DNA of 64,000 bases from Chryseobacterium sp. JV274 (GCF_903969135.1 NZ_LR824569.1:992001-1056000); one strand, 5' to 3'. Counted from the first letter of the stretch, positions 35,687 to 45,985 are shown. A program made the numbers and translations. The notes: generated by a model from the sequence alone, not told the origin.

Positions 35687-36262
35687 TTAATTTACAATAC
35701 GGCTTCTTATACGGCTGAGTGACTGTTCTGTTATACCAAGGTAACTGGCAATATATTTCTGAGCGATTTTCTGAAAAAGAGCAGGTTGTTTTTTTACAAG
35801 ATTAAGGTATCTGTTTTCAGGGGAAAAACACAGCAGGTCGTCGATCCGTTTCTTGGCATCCAGATAAATCTTTTCACTCATCATTCTCCCAAACTGCTGC
35901 CAATAGGCTTCTTTTTTATATAGATTCTGCAGATGATCTTTACTCAACAATAATATTTCACAGTTTTCCAGCGCCTGAATATTCATATTGGAGACTGTAT
36001 CACAAAGTATGCTTTCATAATCGGTAAAAAATTCATTTTCAAAATAGAATCCAAAATTGATTTCACGTCCCTGATCATTGATATAGAAAGACCTGATGGT
36101 TCCTTTTTTGATAAAGCCCAGATATTTGCATTTTTCTCCCTGCTTCAGAAAAAAGTCAGATTTTAAAAGTACTGTATCATGAAGTAAAGCGTAGAATTCT
36201 TTAAAATGATCTGAATCTACCTGAAAAAGTTCTCCGTATTTCTTGTAATGGTCTTGCATCAT
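35687..36262 (-). CDS. Crp/Fnr-family transcriptional regulator
   Basis: The 191-residue protein has the cNMP-binding-type barrel (LLKSDFFLKQGEKCKYLGFIKKGTIRSFYI, split here as two halves around Cys) and a C-terminal IAQKYIASYLGITEQSLSRIRSRI helix-turn-helix. It resembles the regulator at 29911-30501 in its recognition helix. Met codons at 36262 and 36259 are the likely starts; the frame extends to 36319. Upstream it faces the terminator of tpx. Confidence 0.85.
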   Translation of the reverse strand: MMQDHYKKYGELFQVDSDHFKEFYALLHDTVLLKSDFFLKQGEKCKYLGFIKKGTIRSFYINDQGREINFGFYFENEFFTDYESILCDTVSNMNIQALENCEILLLSKDHLQNLYKKEAYWQQFGRMMSEKIYLDAKKRIDDLLCFSPENRYLNLVKKQPALFQKIAQKYIASYLGITEQSLSRIRSRIVN

Positions 36263-36291
36263 TTGGTGTTGTTGATTAGATTTTACATTCA

Positions 36292-36329
36292 AAAAAAGCC
36301 TTGCAAAAATTACATTCACAAGGCTTTTC
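36292..36329 (-). terminator. Terminator of tpx
   Basis: AAAGCCTTG and CAAGGCTTT are inverted around an AT-rich loop, 18 bp after the tpx stop on the minus strand. The stem sequence resembles that of 34867-34904. Confidence 0.75.
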
Positions 36330-36346
36330 TACAAAAATTATTTCTA

Positions 36347-36847
36347 TTATTTCAATGCTGCAAGAGCTGCATCGTAATTAGGTTCGTCAGCAATTTCCGG
36401 AACCTGTTCCGTATATACTACTTTGTTGTTTTCGTCTGTAACGATCACGGCACGACTCAATAACCCTTTCAAAGGAGAATCTGCGATTGTCACTTCATAA
36501 TCATCTCCAAAGCTGCTTCTGAAATCTGAAAGTGTTTCAACATTATTCAACCCTTCAGCGGCACAGAATCTTCCTAAAGCGAATGGAAGGTCTTTTGAAA
36601 CATTGATGATTACTGTATTGTCAAGTTTTGAAGCCTCTTCATTGAATTTTCTTGAAGAAGCAGCACAAGTAGGCGTATCAATACTTGGGAAAATATTGAA
36701 TACTTTTTTCTTTCCTGCAAAAGTTTCAAGCGTTTTTACCGCTAACCCTGAATCTACCAATGCAAAATCTTTTACTGTGGTTCCTACAGATGGTAATGCT
36801 CCTATTGTGTGTACTTCGTTTCCTTTTAAAGTGATTGTCGTGGACAT
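36347..36847 (-). CDS. tpx: Thiol peroxidase (Tpx), cytosolic
   Basis: The 166-residue protein is an atypical 2-Cys peroxiredoxin. Peroxidatic Cys61 lies in SIDTPTCAAS and resolving Cys95 in GRFCAAEG, and the chain ends with NYDAALAALK. It reduces hydrogen peroxide and alkyl hydroperoxides using thioredoxin. No signal peptide is present, unlike the paralogue at 58632-59201. A TAAATTTG promoter-like box lies on the minus strand at 36869-36876. Confidence 0.95.
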   Translation of the reverse strand: MSTTITLKGNEVHTIGALPSVGTTVKDFALVDSGLAVKTLETFAGKKKVFNIFPSIDTPTCAASSRKFNEEASKLDNTVIINVSKDLPFALGRFCAAEGLNNVETLSDFRSSFGDDYEVTIADSPLKGLLSRAVIVTDENNKVVYTEQVPEIADEPNYDAALAALK

Positions 36848-37153
36848 AATTTTATTTTTTTAGTTTTTCAAATTTAATCAAAAAAGAAAATTTTTCCCGA
36901 CTTATTATGGTTAAATTAATCTTAAAGTGAAAATAAAACTTTTTCACCTGCTCATCGGTTTTCAAACAAAATTACTTACACACCTGCGCTCCTAAAAAAA
37001 TTAAGCTTCAGACTGCAAAAGTTCAATACCTGAAATAATAGAATTATTTTTAGAATTAATGGCAGCACATCCGGAAGCAATACAATTGCACAGATATAAA
37101 ATTAAAGATATAAAAGCCACTTTTTTATGGAAATATCCTAAATAAAACAATGA

Positions 37154-39424
<2,271 letters not shown>

Positions 39425-39445
39425 TTTTTCGTTTTGATATAGATA

Positions 39446-39477
39446 AAAAGCTCCTTTTTTTAAAGGGGCTTTTTTTT
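39446..39477 (+). terminator. Terminator of icd
   Basis: AAAAGCTCCTTT and AAAGGGGCTTTT form a stem with one G-T pair, followed by eight T residues, 22 bp after the stop. Confidence 0.85.
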
Positions 39478-39508
39478 GTGGAAGGATTATTACTATTCGC
39501 AATTTAAA

Positions 39509-39562
39509 ACCACCCCGTCAAAAATTCTTTGAATTTTCGCCACCCCTCCGAAGGAGGGGAAT
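39509..39562. repeat. Solitary ~55-bp palindromic repeat of the DUF559-element family
   Basis: ACCACCCCGTC, a central AAAAATTCTTTGAATTTT palindrome, then CCACCCCTCCGAAGGAGGGGAAT. It is nearly the same as the right end of the nuclease element at 63019-63079. Confidence 0.85.
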
Positions 39563-39603
39563 AATAAACACGTACTTACTCATCAAGGTAAACATCGGCA
39601 ACT

Positions 39604-39660
39604 CCTTAATCCCTAATCCCTACAACCTATCACCTGCAACCTAATATCTGCCATCTCACC
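39604..39660. repeat. Heptad-phased degenerate repeat array
   Basis: The sequence divides into TAATCCC, TAATCCC, TACAACC, TATCACC, TGCAACC, TAATATC, TGCCATC, reaching the 3' end of the HxlR gene. Confidence 0.6.
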
Positions 39661-40019
39661 TACCTATCCTCCACAATCACTCTCCTATGCTCTCTGCCCC
39701 AATTGATCATTTCCTGGATGATATTTCCAAAGGTTCTGCAGTATGCTGTGGGTTCATATTCTATTAAAACGGGAGTTTCCGGGTAAACGGTACGTTTTAA
39801 CAGTTTATTCATTTCCATATCTTTCAGTTCTTTTGAAAGCATTCTGGTGGTAATTCCGGGAATACTCCTTTCAATTTCCCTGAAACGTCTGTTCCCGTTA
39901 CAAAGTGAATTGATCACAGGAATTCGCCATTTCCCTCCGATAAAATAAAGGGTATCCTGTAAAGCTCTAAGTTCTTCTGTCTGATCTCTTTCCATAGCTG
40001 CAAAGTTAAGTGATATCAT
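39660..40019 (-). CDS. HxlR-family transcriptional regulator
   Basis: The 119-residue protein has the winged-helix HxlR pattern: ALQDTLYFIGGKWRIPVINSLC, NRRFREIERSIPGITTRMLSKELKDME, then the wing VYPETPVLIEYEPTAYC. It is divergent from the SDR gene at 40096; the spacer holds a palindromic operator candidate, so it probably controls that gene. A second in-frame Met at 39995 is a possible start. HxlR regulators often sense electrophiles or redox signals; no conserved Cys can be assigned with certainty. Confidence 0.9.
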   Translation of the reverse strand: MISLNFAAMERDQTEELRALQDTLYFIGGKWRIPVINSLCNGNRRFREIERSIPGITTRMLSKELKDMEMNKLLKRTVYPETPVLIEYEPTAYCRTFGNIIQEMINWGREHRRVIVEDR

Positions 40020-40029
40020 GAATGATACT

Positions 40030-40064
40030 GGTATACTCTGTGATACTGATTACAAAAGTATACC
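40030..40064. promoter_or_regulatory. Candidate HxlR operator (GGTATACT...AGTATACC)
   Basis: Two perfect inverted 8-mers at 40030-40037 and 40057-40064 are centred 27 bp apart in the space between the divergent HxlR and SDR genes. Additional TGATACTG copies at 40023-40030 and 40041-40048 lie inside and beside the palindrome. Confidence 0.55.
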
Positions 40065-40073
40065 ATTTTGAAA

Positions 40074-40081
40074 TAACTTTG
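40074..40081 (+). promoter_or_regulatory. -7 box (TAACTTTG) of the SDR gene
   Basis: A TAnnTTTG match 15 bp before the ATG at 40096. The operator palindrome lies immediately upstream, over the expected -33 region, as suits repression. Confidence 0.5.
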
Positions 40082-40095
40082 TCAAAAATTTTACA

Positions 40096-40842
40096 ATGAA
40101 AAAATTAAGCAATAAACTGGCTATCGTAACAGGAGGAAACAGCGGAATAGGATTCGCTGCCGCAAAAGAACTTATTTCAGAAGGAGCAACGGTTATTATC
40201 ACAGGAAGACGAAAGGAAGCTGTAGAAAAAGCCGCTCAGGAACTTGGAGCCATCCCTTTCATCGCAGATCAGGCAAACCTTAATGATATTGATCTTTTAA
40301 AGGAAGAAGTAGAGAAACAGTTCGGGAAAATAGATATCCTGTTTATTAACGCAGGAATTACAGGAAGCCTGACTCCAATTGAGAATATGGATGTCGAAAA
40401 TTTTGATCAGGTGATGAACATCAATTTCAGGGGTGCATATTTTACATTAAGCAAATTCATTCCTTTATTGAATGACGGCGCTTCTGTCATATTTTTATCA
40501 TCTATTGTGGCTTCTACTTATAAACCCAACAGTTCAGCGTATCAGGCAAGTAAAGCCGCATTGAACTCGATTGCAAAAACGGCAGCGGCAGAATTAGCTC
40601 CAAGAAAAATCAGGGTGAATATGATAAGCCCCGGTCCTATAAAAACCGAGATTATGAGCAAAGCCGGTCTTGATGAAGAAACTTTAAAAAATATTCAAAA
40701 TCATCTCATAGACCAGATTCCATTGAAGAAAATGGGAGCCGCTGAAGAAGTTGCCAAACTGGTTACCTATTTGTCAGATGATCAGATTTCAAGTTACGTC
40801 ACCGGAACCGAAATTGTGATAGACGGCGGTATTACTTTATAA
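40096..40842 (+). CDS. SDR-family oxidoreductase
   Basis: The 248-residue protein has the classical SDR features: TGGNSGIG (12-19), NAG at 85-87, and the catalytic triad around Ser135/136, Tyr149 and Lys153 (SSAYQASKAALN), ending with VTGTEIVIDGGITL. It probably reduces a small carbonyl with NAD(P)H. It is divergent from an HxlR regulator that probably controls it, a common pairing for electrophile detoxification. Substrate unknown. Confidence 0.92.
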   Translation: MKKLSNKLAIVTGGNSGIGFAAAKELISEGATVIITGRRKEAVEKAAQELGAIPFIADQANLNDIDLLKEEVEKQFGKIDILFINAGITGSLTPIENMDVENFDQVMNINFRGAYFTLSKFIPLLNDGASVIFLSSIVASTYKPNSSAYQASKAALNSIAKTAAAELAPRKIRVNMISPGPIKTEIMSKAGLDEETLKNIQNHLIDQIPLKKMGAAEEVAKLVTYLSDDQISSYVTGTEIVIDGGITL

Positions 40843-40857
40843 ATAATAGATTTAATC

Positions 40858-40888
40858 AAATCCTGGTAACATAATTACCGGGATTTTT
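40858..40888 (+). terminator. Terminator of the SDR gene
   Basis: AATCCTGGTAA and TTACCGGGATT form a stem with one G-T pair, followed by a T-run. Confidence 0.8.
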
Positions 40889-40918
40889 CTTGTATATTTT
40901 CGGGACTTAAAATTCTGT

Positions 40919-40988
40919 ATTCACCTTTTGATTTGTCCGGTTAAGCCTGTTTTCCGTTTCGCGGCATATACCATCCATTTACTTTTGA
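40919..40988 (+). promoter_or_regulatory. Shared LytTR-type operator and promoter, copy A
   Basis: Direct repeats ACCTTTT (40923) and GCCTGTTTT (40945) lie 22 bp apart, separated by the 14-mer ATTTGTCCGGTTAA (40931-40944). A -7 box TACTTTTG begins at 40980. The same elements, with the same 61-bp distance from box start to -7 box, occur upstream of the gene at 44622. Confidence 0.65.
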
Positions 40989-41013
40989 TCCAGAAATAAA
41001 AACAATACTCATT

Positions 41014-41994
41014 ATGGATACCGTAAAGAAAAAAAGAAATCCCATTGCTATCGTATTTCTGGCTATACTAGGAATCTTCGGAGGGTTGCAGCTATTCAGC
41101 AACCCCCTGGAAGGAAAACCTGTTACAGGAAAAATTGAAGCACCAAGGGAAGTGATCAGTATTCTTGAAAACTCATGCTTTAGTTGTCATTCCAATCAGC
41201 AAAACCTCAGCTGGTATGATAAAATTGCCCCTGTTTCCTGGGCTGTGAATAAAGACATCAGGAGAGCCCGGGAAGTCCTGAATTTTTCAGAATGGGAAAA
41301 ACTATCTCCTGCTGAACATCAGGGAAATATGTATGCAATTCTTAATATGATGCAAAGCGGAAAAATGCCTCTTCATGAATACACTCTTCTGCATCCATCT
41401 GCTAAGATTACCCCAAAAGATATTGAAATCATTAAAAAATATACACTTTCATTATCTTCAGTAAATCCGGCAGCACAACATAAGAATAAACCTCAACCCT
41501 CTTCCACTACCTTTGTTTCAGCTCCCACAAATTTTCCGGTTTCACCCAATGGAGTTCAGTACACTCCTGATTTTAAAAACTGGAAAGTGATCAGTATGAG
41601 TACGCTGTTTGACAAATCCATCCGTGTCATCTACGGAAATGATATTGCTGTAAAAGCTGTAGAAACAGAAAACTTTCATCCATGGCCAGACGGAAGTATT
41701 GTCGTAAAATCCGTATGGAAACAGGAAGAACTTTCTAACGGGGAAATCAGACCTGGAAAATTTATCAATGCTCAGTTTATGGTAAAAGATTCCCATCAAT
41801 ATAAAGATACTGAAGGCTGGGGGTTTGCAAAATTCTCCGGAGATGATCTTCATCCTACAGGAAAAACTGCATCTTTTGCTAAAGAATCATGCCTCGCCTG
41901 CCACAGACAGCTCGCAGAAAAAACAGGCTATCTTTTTGATGTTCCGATGAAAGTAAATACACAAAGATTAATCCAAAATTTACAAAAAAAATGA
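41014..41994 (+). CDS. Exported haem-binding plus cytochrome P460-type fusion protein
   Basis: The 326-residue protein has one N-terminal membrane anchor or signal (PIAIVFLAILGIFGGLQLF). A haem-binding domain with CFSCH (55-59) and the pattern PVSWAVNKDIRRAREVLNFSEW follows, then a C-terminal cytochrome P460-like domain ending in CLACH (293-297). Both c-type sites would be matured in the periplasm. P460 proteins oxidise hydroxylamine or detoxify reactive nitrogen, so a nitrosative-stress role is possible. It overlaps the next gene by 4 bp. Confidence 0.88.
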   Translation: MDTVKKKRNPIAIVFLAILGIFGGLQLFSNPLEGKPVTGKIEAPREVISILENSCFSCHSNQQNLSWYDKIAPVSWAVNKDIRRAREVLNFSEWEKLSPAEHQGNMYAILNMMQSGKMPLHEYTLLHPSAKITPKDIEIIKKYTLSLSSVNPAAQHKNKPQPSSTTFVSAPTNFPVSPNGVQYTPDFKNWKVISMSTLFDKSIRVIYGNDIAVKAVETENFHPWPDGSIVVKSVWKQEELSNGEIRPGKFINAQFMVKDSHQYKDTEGWGFAKFSGDDLHPTGKTASFAKESCLACHRQLAEKTGYLFDVPMKVNTQRLIQNLQKK

Positions 41995-42434
41995 AAAATA
42001 CCATCCTGATTTTACTGGTGAGCCTTGTTGCTCTTACCTCTTGCAGCAAAGAAAATAACGATAAAGATAATGGGCTTTCGAGAATTGTTTTTGACCCGGG
42101 AAATTTAAAATTTATCTCCAATTCTTTGAATCCTAAGAAAGAAACGATGTCCGCTTTATACGGCAATGAAAAAGCTTTGGAATCTTTATCGAAAGAAAGC
42201 CAGACACCGGAAGTTGGTGCTGTTATGAAACTGGTGACCTGGAAATATCACGACAACCCTCAATATATTGGCGGTACCATCACAGGTGAATTGGTAAGTA
42301 TCGAAACAGTTCAGACCGATCAGTCGGGAAATATTTCTTATGCCGTTAAAGATGATCTTACAGAAAGCAGTTCTCCTGATAAAGAAGAAAGAATAAAGTA
42401 CTTCATGAGCTACCGTCCTGTTAGCAGACCATAA
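41991..42434 (+). CDS. Lipoprotein resembling a haem-less P460 partner
   Basis: The 147-residue protein has a lipoprotein signal (LILLVSLVALTSC, lipobox Cys18). Its mature part has a P460-like block (LNPKKETMSALYGNEKAL, VGAVMKLVTWKYHDNPQYIGG) but no CxxCH, so no covalent haem is expected. It overlaps the upstream haem-protein gene by ATGA, implying coupled translation and a joint role, for example as a partner subunit. Confidence 0.7.
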   Translation: MKNTILILLVSLVALTSCSKENNDKDNGLSRIVFDPGNLKFISNSLNPKKETMSALYGNEKALESLSKESQTPEVGAVMKLVTWKYHDNPQYIGGTITGELVSIETVQTDQSGNISYAVKDDLTESSSPDKEERIKYFMSYRPVSRP

Positions 42435-42509
42435 CAGATGTCCCTCACTATTTATCATAATATTTTCAATAAAAAGCATTAATTTAACCTTTTCAAATCA
42501 GCAGATTTC

Positions 42510-43523
42510 ATGCAACAGCAAAAAATAAAAATTTCACAAGCCATTATCTGGATAAGTTCTATTTTTCTGGGTATTTTATCTTCTGTTCCTCAGCTTGCTT
42601 CTCATGAATTCAACTGGAAAGAAGCGATAGTCAACTCAGCTATTACCGCAGCATTTTCCATCATCATGTGGTATGCCAACATTTATATGTTAAATCGTAC
42701 CGCAAAACGGAGACAGCAGATTTCCTACTCAAGATTGATGGTCGTACTGGCTTTCGGGATGATAATTATGTTTGGACTTGCCTGGATTCAGCAGCTTATT
42801 TTATCTCATATCAATTTCGGCCCGGTAATGCTAATGGTTGAAGTAAGAGGAATTTTAATCAATCTGGTATGTTATATGTTTTTGACACTGCTTCAGAATA
42901 ACTATACAGGCCAGCAGATACAGCTTGAACTGGAGAAGGTAAAAAGTGACAATTTAGGAGCTCAGTATGAATTATTAAAACAACAGATCAACCCGCATTT
43001 TCTTTTCAACAGTTTGAATACATTAAAATTAATGGCAGAAACACATGACGAAGAAACGGTTGACTTCATTGTAAAACTTTCTGATTTTTACCGATTTACA
43101 CTTGAAAGCAGAAAACTGGACCTGATCAGTGTTCAGGAAGAAATGAAAATAGTAGACGCTTATCTTTTTCTTCAAAAAGCACGTTTTGGTGAAGGAATTA
43201 AGTTTACCAACGATCTCGTAAAAGAAACTGACCCAACCCTTATTCCTCCTTTTACGCTTCAGCTTTTGGTAGAGAACTGCATCAAGCACAATATTGTTTC
43301 GCAAAGTAAACCTCTGCACATTAAAATATATACCGCTGATGATCAAATTGTGATTGAGAATCCTATACAGCGAAAGATGAATACTGAAGATTCTCTGGGA
43401 GTGGGACTTGATAATATTAAAATGCGTTACAAACACTTACTGGAAAAGGAAATTACGATTAACTCAGACGAAAAAAACTTTCAGATAAAACTACCATTAA
43501 TTCATGAATATCATCATTATTGA
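42510..43523 (+). CDS. LytS/YpdA-type sensor histidine kinase
   Basis: The 337-residue protein has four predicted membrane helices in the first ~130 residues, a coiled-coil linker (QQIQLELEKVKSDNLGAQYE) and the His_kinase core with His163 in QQINPHFLFNSLN. The ATPase domain has LLVENCIKHNI and VGLDNIKMRYKHL. It lacks a periplasmic sensor domain. It overlaps the regulator gene by 20 bp and follows the haem operon after 75 bp, so partial read-through is possible. A single ACCTTTT half-site lies at 42487. Confidence 0.92.
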   Translation: MQQQKIKISQAIIWISSIFLGILSSVPQLASHEFNWKEAIVNSAITAAFSIIMWYANIYMLNRTAKRRQQISYSRLMVVLAFGMIIMFGLAWIQQLILSHINFGPVMLMVEVRGILINLVCYMFLTLLQNNYTGQQIQLELEKVKSDNLGAQYELLKQQINPHFLFNSLNTLKLMAETHDEETVDFIVKLSDFYRFTLESRKLDLISVQEEMKIVDAYLFLQKARFGEGIKFTNDLVKETDPTLIPPFTLQLLVENCIKHNIVSQSKPLHIKIYTADDQIVIENPIQRKMNTEDSLGVGLDNIKMRYKHLLEKEITINSDEKNFQIKLPLIHEYHHY

Positions 43524-44268
43524 AGACGAATTCAGGGCTGCAAAATCCCTTCAGAATTTAATTTCAGATTTAAAACCGGATTCTAAGATACTGGGGATTT
43601 ACGACAGTATCGAAACAAGTATTGAAGGCTTGAAAGACGTGAAACCCGATCTCATTTTTATGGACATCCAGCTTTCGGACGGACTTTCATTTGAGATTTT
43701 CAAATCAGTGGACATTACATGCCCGGTGGTTTTCTGTACAGCCTTTGATCAGTATATGCTGGATGCTTTTAAGAGTAAAGGCGTTGATTATGTTTTAAAA
43801 CCATTTTCTAAAGAAGATATTGCTGAAGCTCTGAGAAAGGTTGACGAATTAAAAAAATTCTTTCAGAAGAATGACCTTCCTGACCTGGAACTGTTGATAC
43901 AAAAAATCAACCAGCCTGCTTCTGCCGGGAAGAGTAATTTTCTGGTATTTAAAAATCAAAAATATACAACGATTCCTACGGAAGACATTGCCTATTTTTA
44001 TATCCATAATGAAATAACCCATCTGGTAACCTTCGGCAAAGAGCAGTTTTCCCTTAGTCAGCCTTTGGGACAAGTTGCGGAACAGGTCTCTGATAAACAA
44101 TTCTTCAGGGTTAACAGACAATATTTGGTTAATTTCAAAGCTATTAAAGAGATGGAACATTATTTTCAACGTAAAATACTGGTGAAACTTACTGTTGAAA
44201 CACCTGAAAAACTTCTTATTAATAAAGAAAAGACTCATAGTTTCTTTACCTGGCTGGAAGATAGATAG
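43504..44268 (+). CDS. LytTR-family response regulator
   Basis: The 254-residue protein has a receiver domain (Glu7-Asp8-Glu9 acidic group, Asp54 in IFMDIQLSDG, Lys in YVLKPFS) and a LytTR DNA-binding domain from about residue 140 (FLVFKNQKYTTIPTEDIAYF, FFRVNRQYLVNFKAI). It should bind paired direct repeats about 22 bp apart; exactly such pairs lie upstream of the flanking operons at 40919 and 44537. A kinase/regulator operon between two putative target operons suggests one local regulon. Confidence 0.93.
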   Translation: MNIIIIEDEFRAAKSLQNLISDLKPDSKILGIYDSIETSIEGLKDVKPDLIFMDIQLSDGLSFEIFKSVDITCPVVFCTAFDQYMLDAFKSKGVDYVLKPFSKEDIAEALRKVDELKKFFQKNDLPDLELLIQKINQPASAGKSNFLVFKNQKYTTIPTEDIAYFYIHNEITHLVTFGKEQFSLSQPLGQVAEQVSDKQFFRVNRQYLVNFKAIKEMEHYFQRKILVKLTVETPEKLLINKEKTHSFFTWLEDR

Positions 44269-44283
44269 AGGAGTTGAAAGGCT

Positions 44284-44312
44284 GAAAGTGAAAGGCTGGA
44301 AGCTGGAAGTAC
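44284..44312. repeat. Heptad repeat, left arm of an inverted pair
   Basis: AAGGCTGGAAGCTGGAAGT (about 44292-44310) is the exact reverse complement of ACTTCCAGCTTCCAGCCTT at about 44492-44510. The units follow a GGAAGCT-like 7-bp phase. Confidence 0.55.
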
Positions 44313-44353
44313 TTGCAGTCATTCTAAGAAATAGAACTCTTTTGAAATACATT

Positions 44354-44388
44354 ATAACCCTGATTGATATGATCAGGGTTTTCTTTTT
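44354..44388 (+). terminator. Terminator of the second LytS/LytTR operon
   Basis: ACCCTGAT and ATCAGGGT form an 8-bp stem followed by a T-run, 86 bp after the regulator stop. Confidence 0.8.
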
Positions 44389-44475
44389 TATTCTTTATTT
44401 GGTTGTATCAATTTCTTAAGCTTCTTCCTGCTTATATCTAAAAAAAATAAAACGCTATTCCTTTTCACACCCCAA

Positions 44476-44512
44476 AAACTTCCAGCCTCCCACTTCCAGC
44501 TTCCAGCCTTAA
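44476..44512. repeat. Heptad repeat, right arm of an inverted pair
   Basis: CTTCCAG-type heptads, complementary to the array at 44284-44312. The two arms could form a ~20-bp stem enclosing about 180 nt that contain the terminator. The rest of this 350-bp space holds no gene. Confidence 0.55.
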
Positions 44513-44536
44513 AATCCTTCCCCTCACAATTTCCTG

Positions 44537-44606
44537 ATTCACCTTTTAATTTGTCCGGTTAAACCTTTTTTGTATTCTTCTGCCTTCCCAGAGTATCTAC
44601 TTTTGA
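44537..44606 (+). promoter_or_regulatory. Shared LytTR-type operator and promoter, copy B
   Basis: Direct repeats ACCTTTT (44541-44547 and 44563-44569), 22 bp apart, flank ATTTGTCCGGTTAA (44549-44562), and TACTTTTG (-7 box) starts at 44598. It matches copy A at 40919-40988 in sequence and spacing, although the coding genes downstream are unrelated. Confidence 0.65.
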
Positions 44607-44621
44607 ATCAAATTAAAAGAC

Positions 44622-45395
44622 ATGATACTAAAAAACTTAATCACAGTAAGTGCTTTCACTGCGTTATTATTTGCTACTTCAGCATTTATTTATCAGGATA
44701 AACCAGAAAAGACAGCACAACATCCAACCACAGAAAATGGTTTTGCTGTTTTGGAACTCTTCACGTCAGAAGGCTGCTCCAGCTGTCCTCCGGCAGATGA
44801 ACTAATGGGCAAAATCGGGAAGGAATATAAAGATGAGCCCGTTTATCTACTCTCCTACCATGTGGATTACTGGAACCGTCTTGGATGGAAAGACCGATTC
44901 AGTACTGCAGATAACTCCCAACGACAACAGCAATACAGCCGTATCTTAAATTCACAGGTTTATACGCCTCAGTTGGTTGTCAATGGAAAAACAGAATTTG
45001 TAGGATCTGATGAAAACAATATTAAAAACGCAATCCGGGAAGCTCTATTTAATTCTAAAAAAACAAATATAGCATTAACGGCAAACGTTTCTCAAAAGGG
45101 CATCAATGTAGAATATAAAACATCGGGCACCGATCCTAAAAATACACTTCTCATTAATCTGGTTGAAAAACATTCTTCTACTCAGGTAGGAAAAGGTGAA
45201 AATGAGGGCCGCCATCTGCACCATTGGCAGATTGTTCACAAGCAAAATCAAATCTCATTGAATAAACAAATGGAAGGAACAACAACATTTCAGCTTCCGA
45301 ATGGTTTTTCTGCTGAAAACTGGGAAGTCATAGCTTTTATTCAAAACCAAAAAACAGGAGAAATATCAGGGTCTGCAAAAACACCTTTCAAATAA
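44622..45395 (+). CDS. DUF1223 thioredoxin-like secreted protein
   Basis: The 257-residue protein has an N-terminal signal (ITVSAFTALLFATSAFIYQ) and the DUF1223 core AVLELFTSEGCSSCPPADELMGKIG, with a CSSC active-site-like motif, followed by VYLLSYHVDYWNRLGWKDRFS and SQVYTPQLVVNGKTEFVGSD. The fold is thioredoxin-like and the protein should act in the periplasm; its substrate is unknown. It heads an operon with a DoxX gene under the shared LytTR-type promoter. Confidence 0.9.
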   Translation: MILKNLITVSAFTALLFATSAFIYQDKPEKTAQHPTTENGFAVLELFTSEGCSSCPPADELMGKIGKEYKDEPVYLLSYHVDYWNRLGWKDRFSTADNSQRQQQYSRILNSQVYTPQLVVNGKTEFVGSDENNIKNAIREALFNSKKTNIALTANVSQKGINVEYKTSGTDPKNTLLINLVEKHSSTQVGKGENEGRHLHHWQIVHKQNQISLNKQMEGTTTFQLPNGFSAENWEVIAFIQNQKTGEISGSAKTPFK

Positions 45396-45440
45396 CTTTT
45401 ACACAACACAGTAATAATAACAACTAAAAATAATACTACA

Positions 45441-45833
45441 ATGAAAACAAAAACAACAAAAATCATCTATTGGGCGGGCGCTATTTTTATGTCATTATGG
45501 TTCGGAGCCAGCGGTTTCTTTGAACTTACAAAAAATCCTGTCGTTTGGGATATCACCCAACAGCTTGGCTATCCATCTCATTTTATTTATATACTGGGGG
45601 TTTTCAAAATTTCGGGGGTTCTTGTTCTTCTCCTTCCCAACAGATTACTGAGGTTGAAAGAATGGGTATTTGCAGGAATGTTTTTTGATATTATTTTTGC
45701 TTTCTTCTCAAAAATTGCGGTACTTGGTTTTCCAGCTACAATAGACGCAATAGTCGCTTTCTCTGTCCTTACGATGACTTACCTGATGTTCAGAAAGATG
45801 TATTCTCCAGAGCTGGTATTTGGAGAGGCGTAA
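45441..45833 (+). CDS. DoxX-family membrane protein
   Basis: The 130-residue protein has four membrane helices: KIIYWAGAIFMSLWFGASGF, SHFIYILGVFKISGVLVLLLP, WVFAGMFFDIIFAFFSKIAV, and IDAIVAFSVLTMTYLMF. It matches the small DoxX-like group, often linked with redox partners. It lies 45 bp after the DUF1223 gene and probably forms an envelope redox unit with it, a pairing inferred from order only. Confidence 0.85.
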   Translation: MKTKTTKIIYWAGAIFMSLWFGASGFFELTKNPVVWDITQQLGYPSHFIYILGVFKISGVLVLLLPNRLLRLKEWVFAGMFFDIIFAFFSKIAVLGFPATIDAIVAFSVLTMTYLMFRKMYSPELVFGEA

Positions 45834-45872
45834 TTACAATAAAACTCTAATTTTTTCTTATGTTGAAACAGA

Positions 45873-45901
45873 TCCTCTCGTTGCCGGGAGGATCTGTTAT
45901 A
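45873..45901 (+). terminator. Terminator of the DUF1223/DoxX operon
   Basis: ACAGATCCTC and GAGGATCTGT form a 10-bp perfect stem around a 9-base loop. Confidence 0.8.
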
Positions 45902-45920
45902 TCAAGTCGATGATTAATAT

Positions 45921-45985
45921 GTTTTGGCTAAAGCCAAATGCATAAATATTTATTGAAAAAGCGGACTAAAGTCCGCTGTTATTGA
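45921..45985. repeat. Double-hairpin repeat (GGCTAAAGCC family), copy 1
   Basis: TTTGGCTAAAGCCAAA is followed after an AT-rich gap by AGCGGACTAAAGTCCGCT and a CTGTTATTGA end. The same architecture appears at 50096-50157, but with a different second stem (TGGGTTAAAACCCA), so pairing is kept while sequence changes. Confidence 0.65.
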
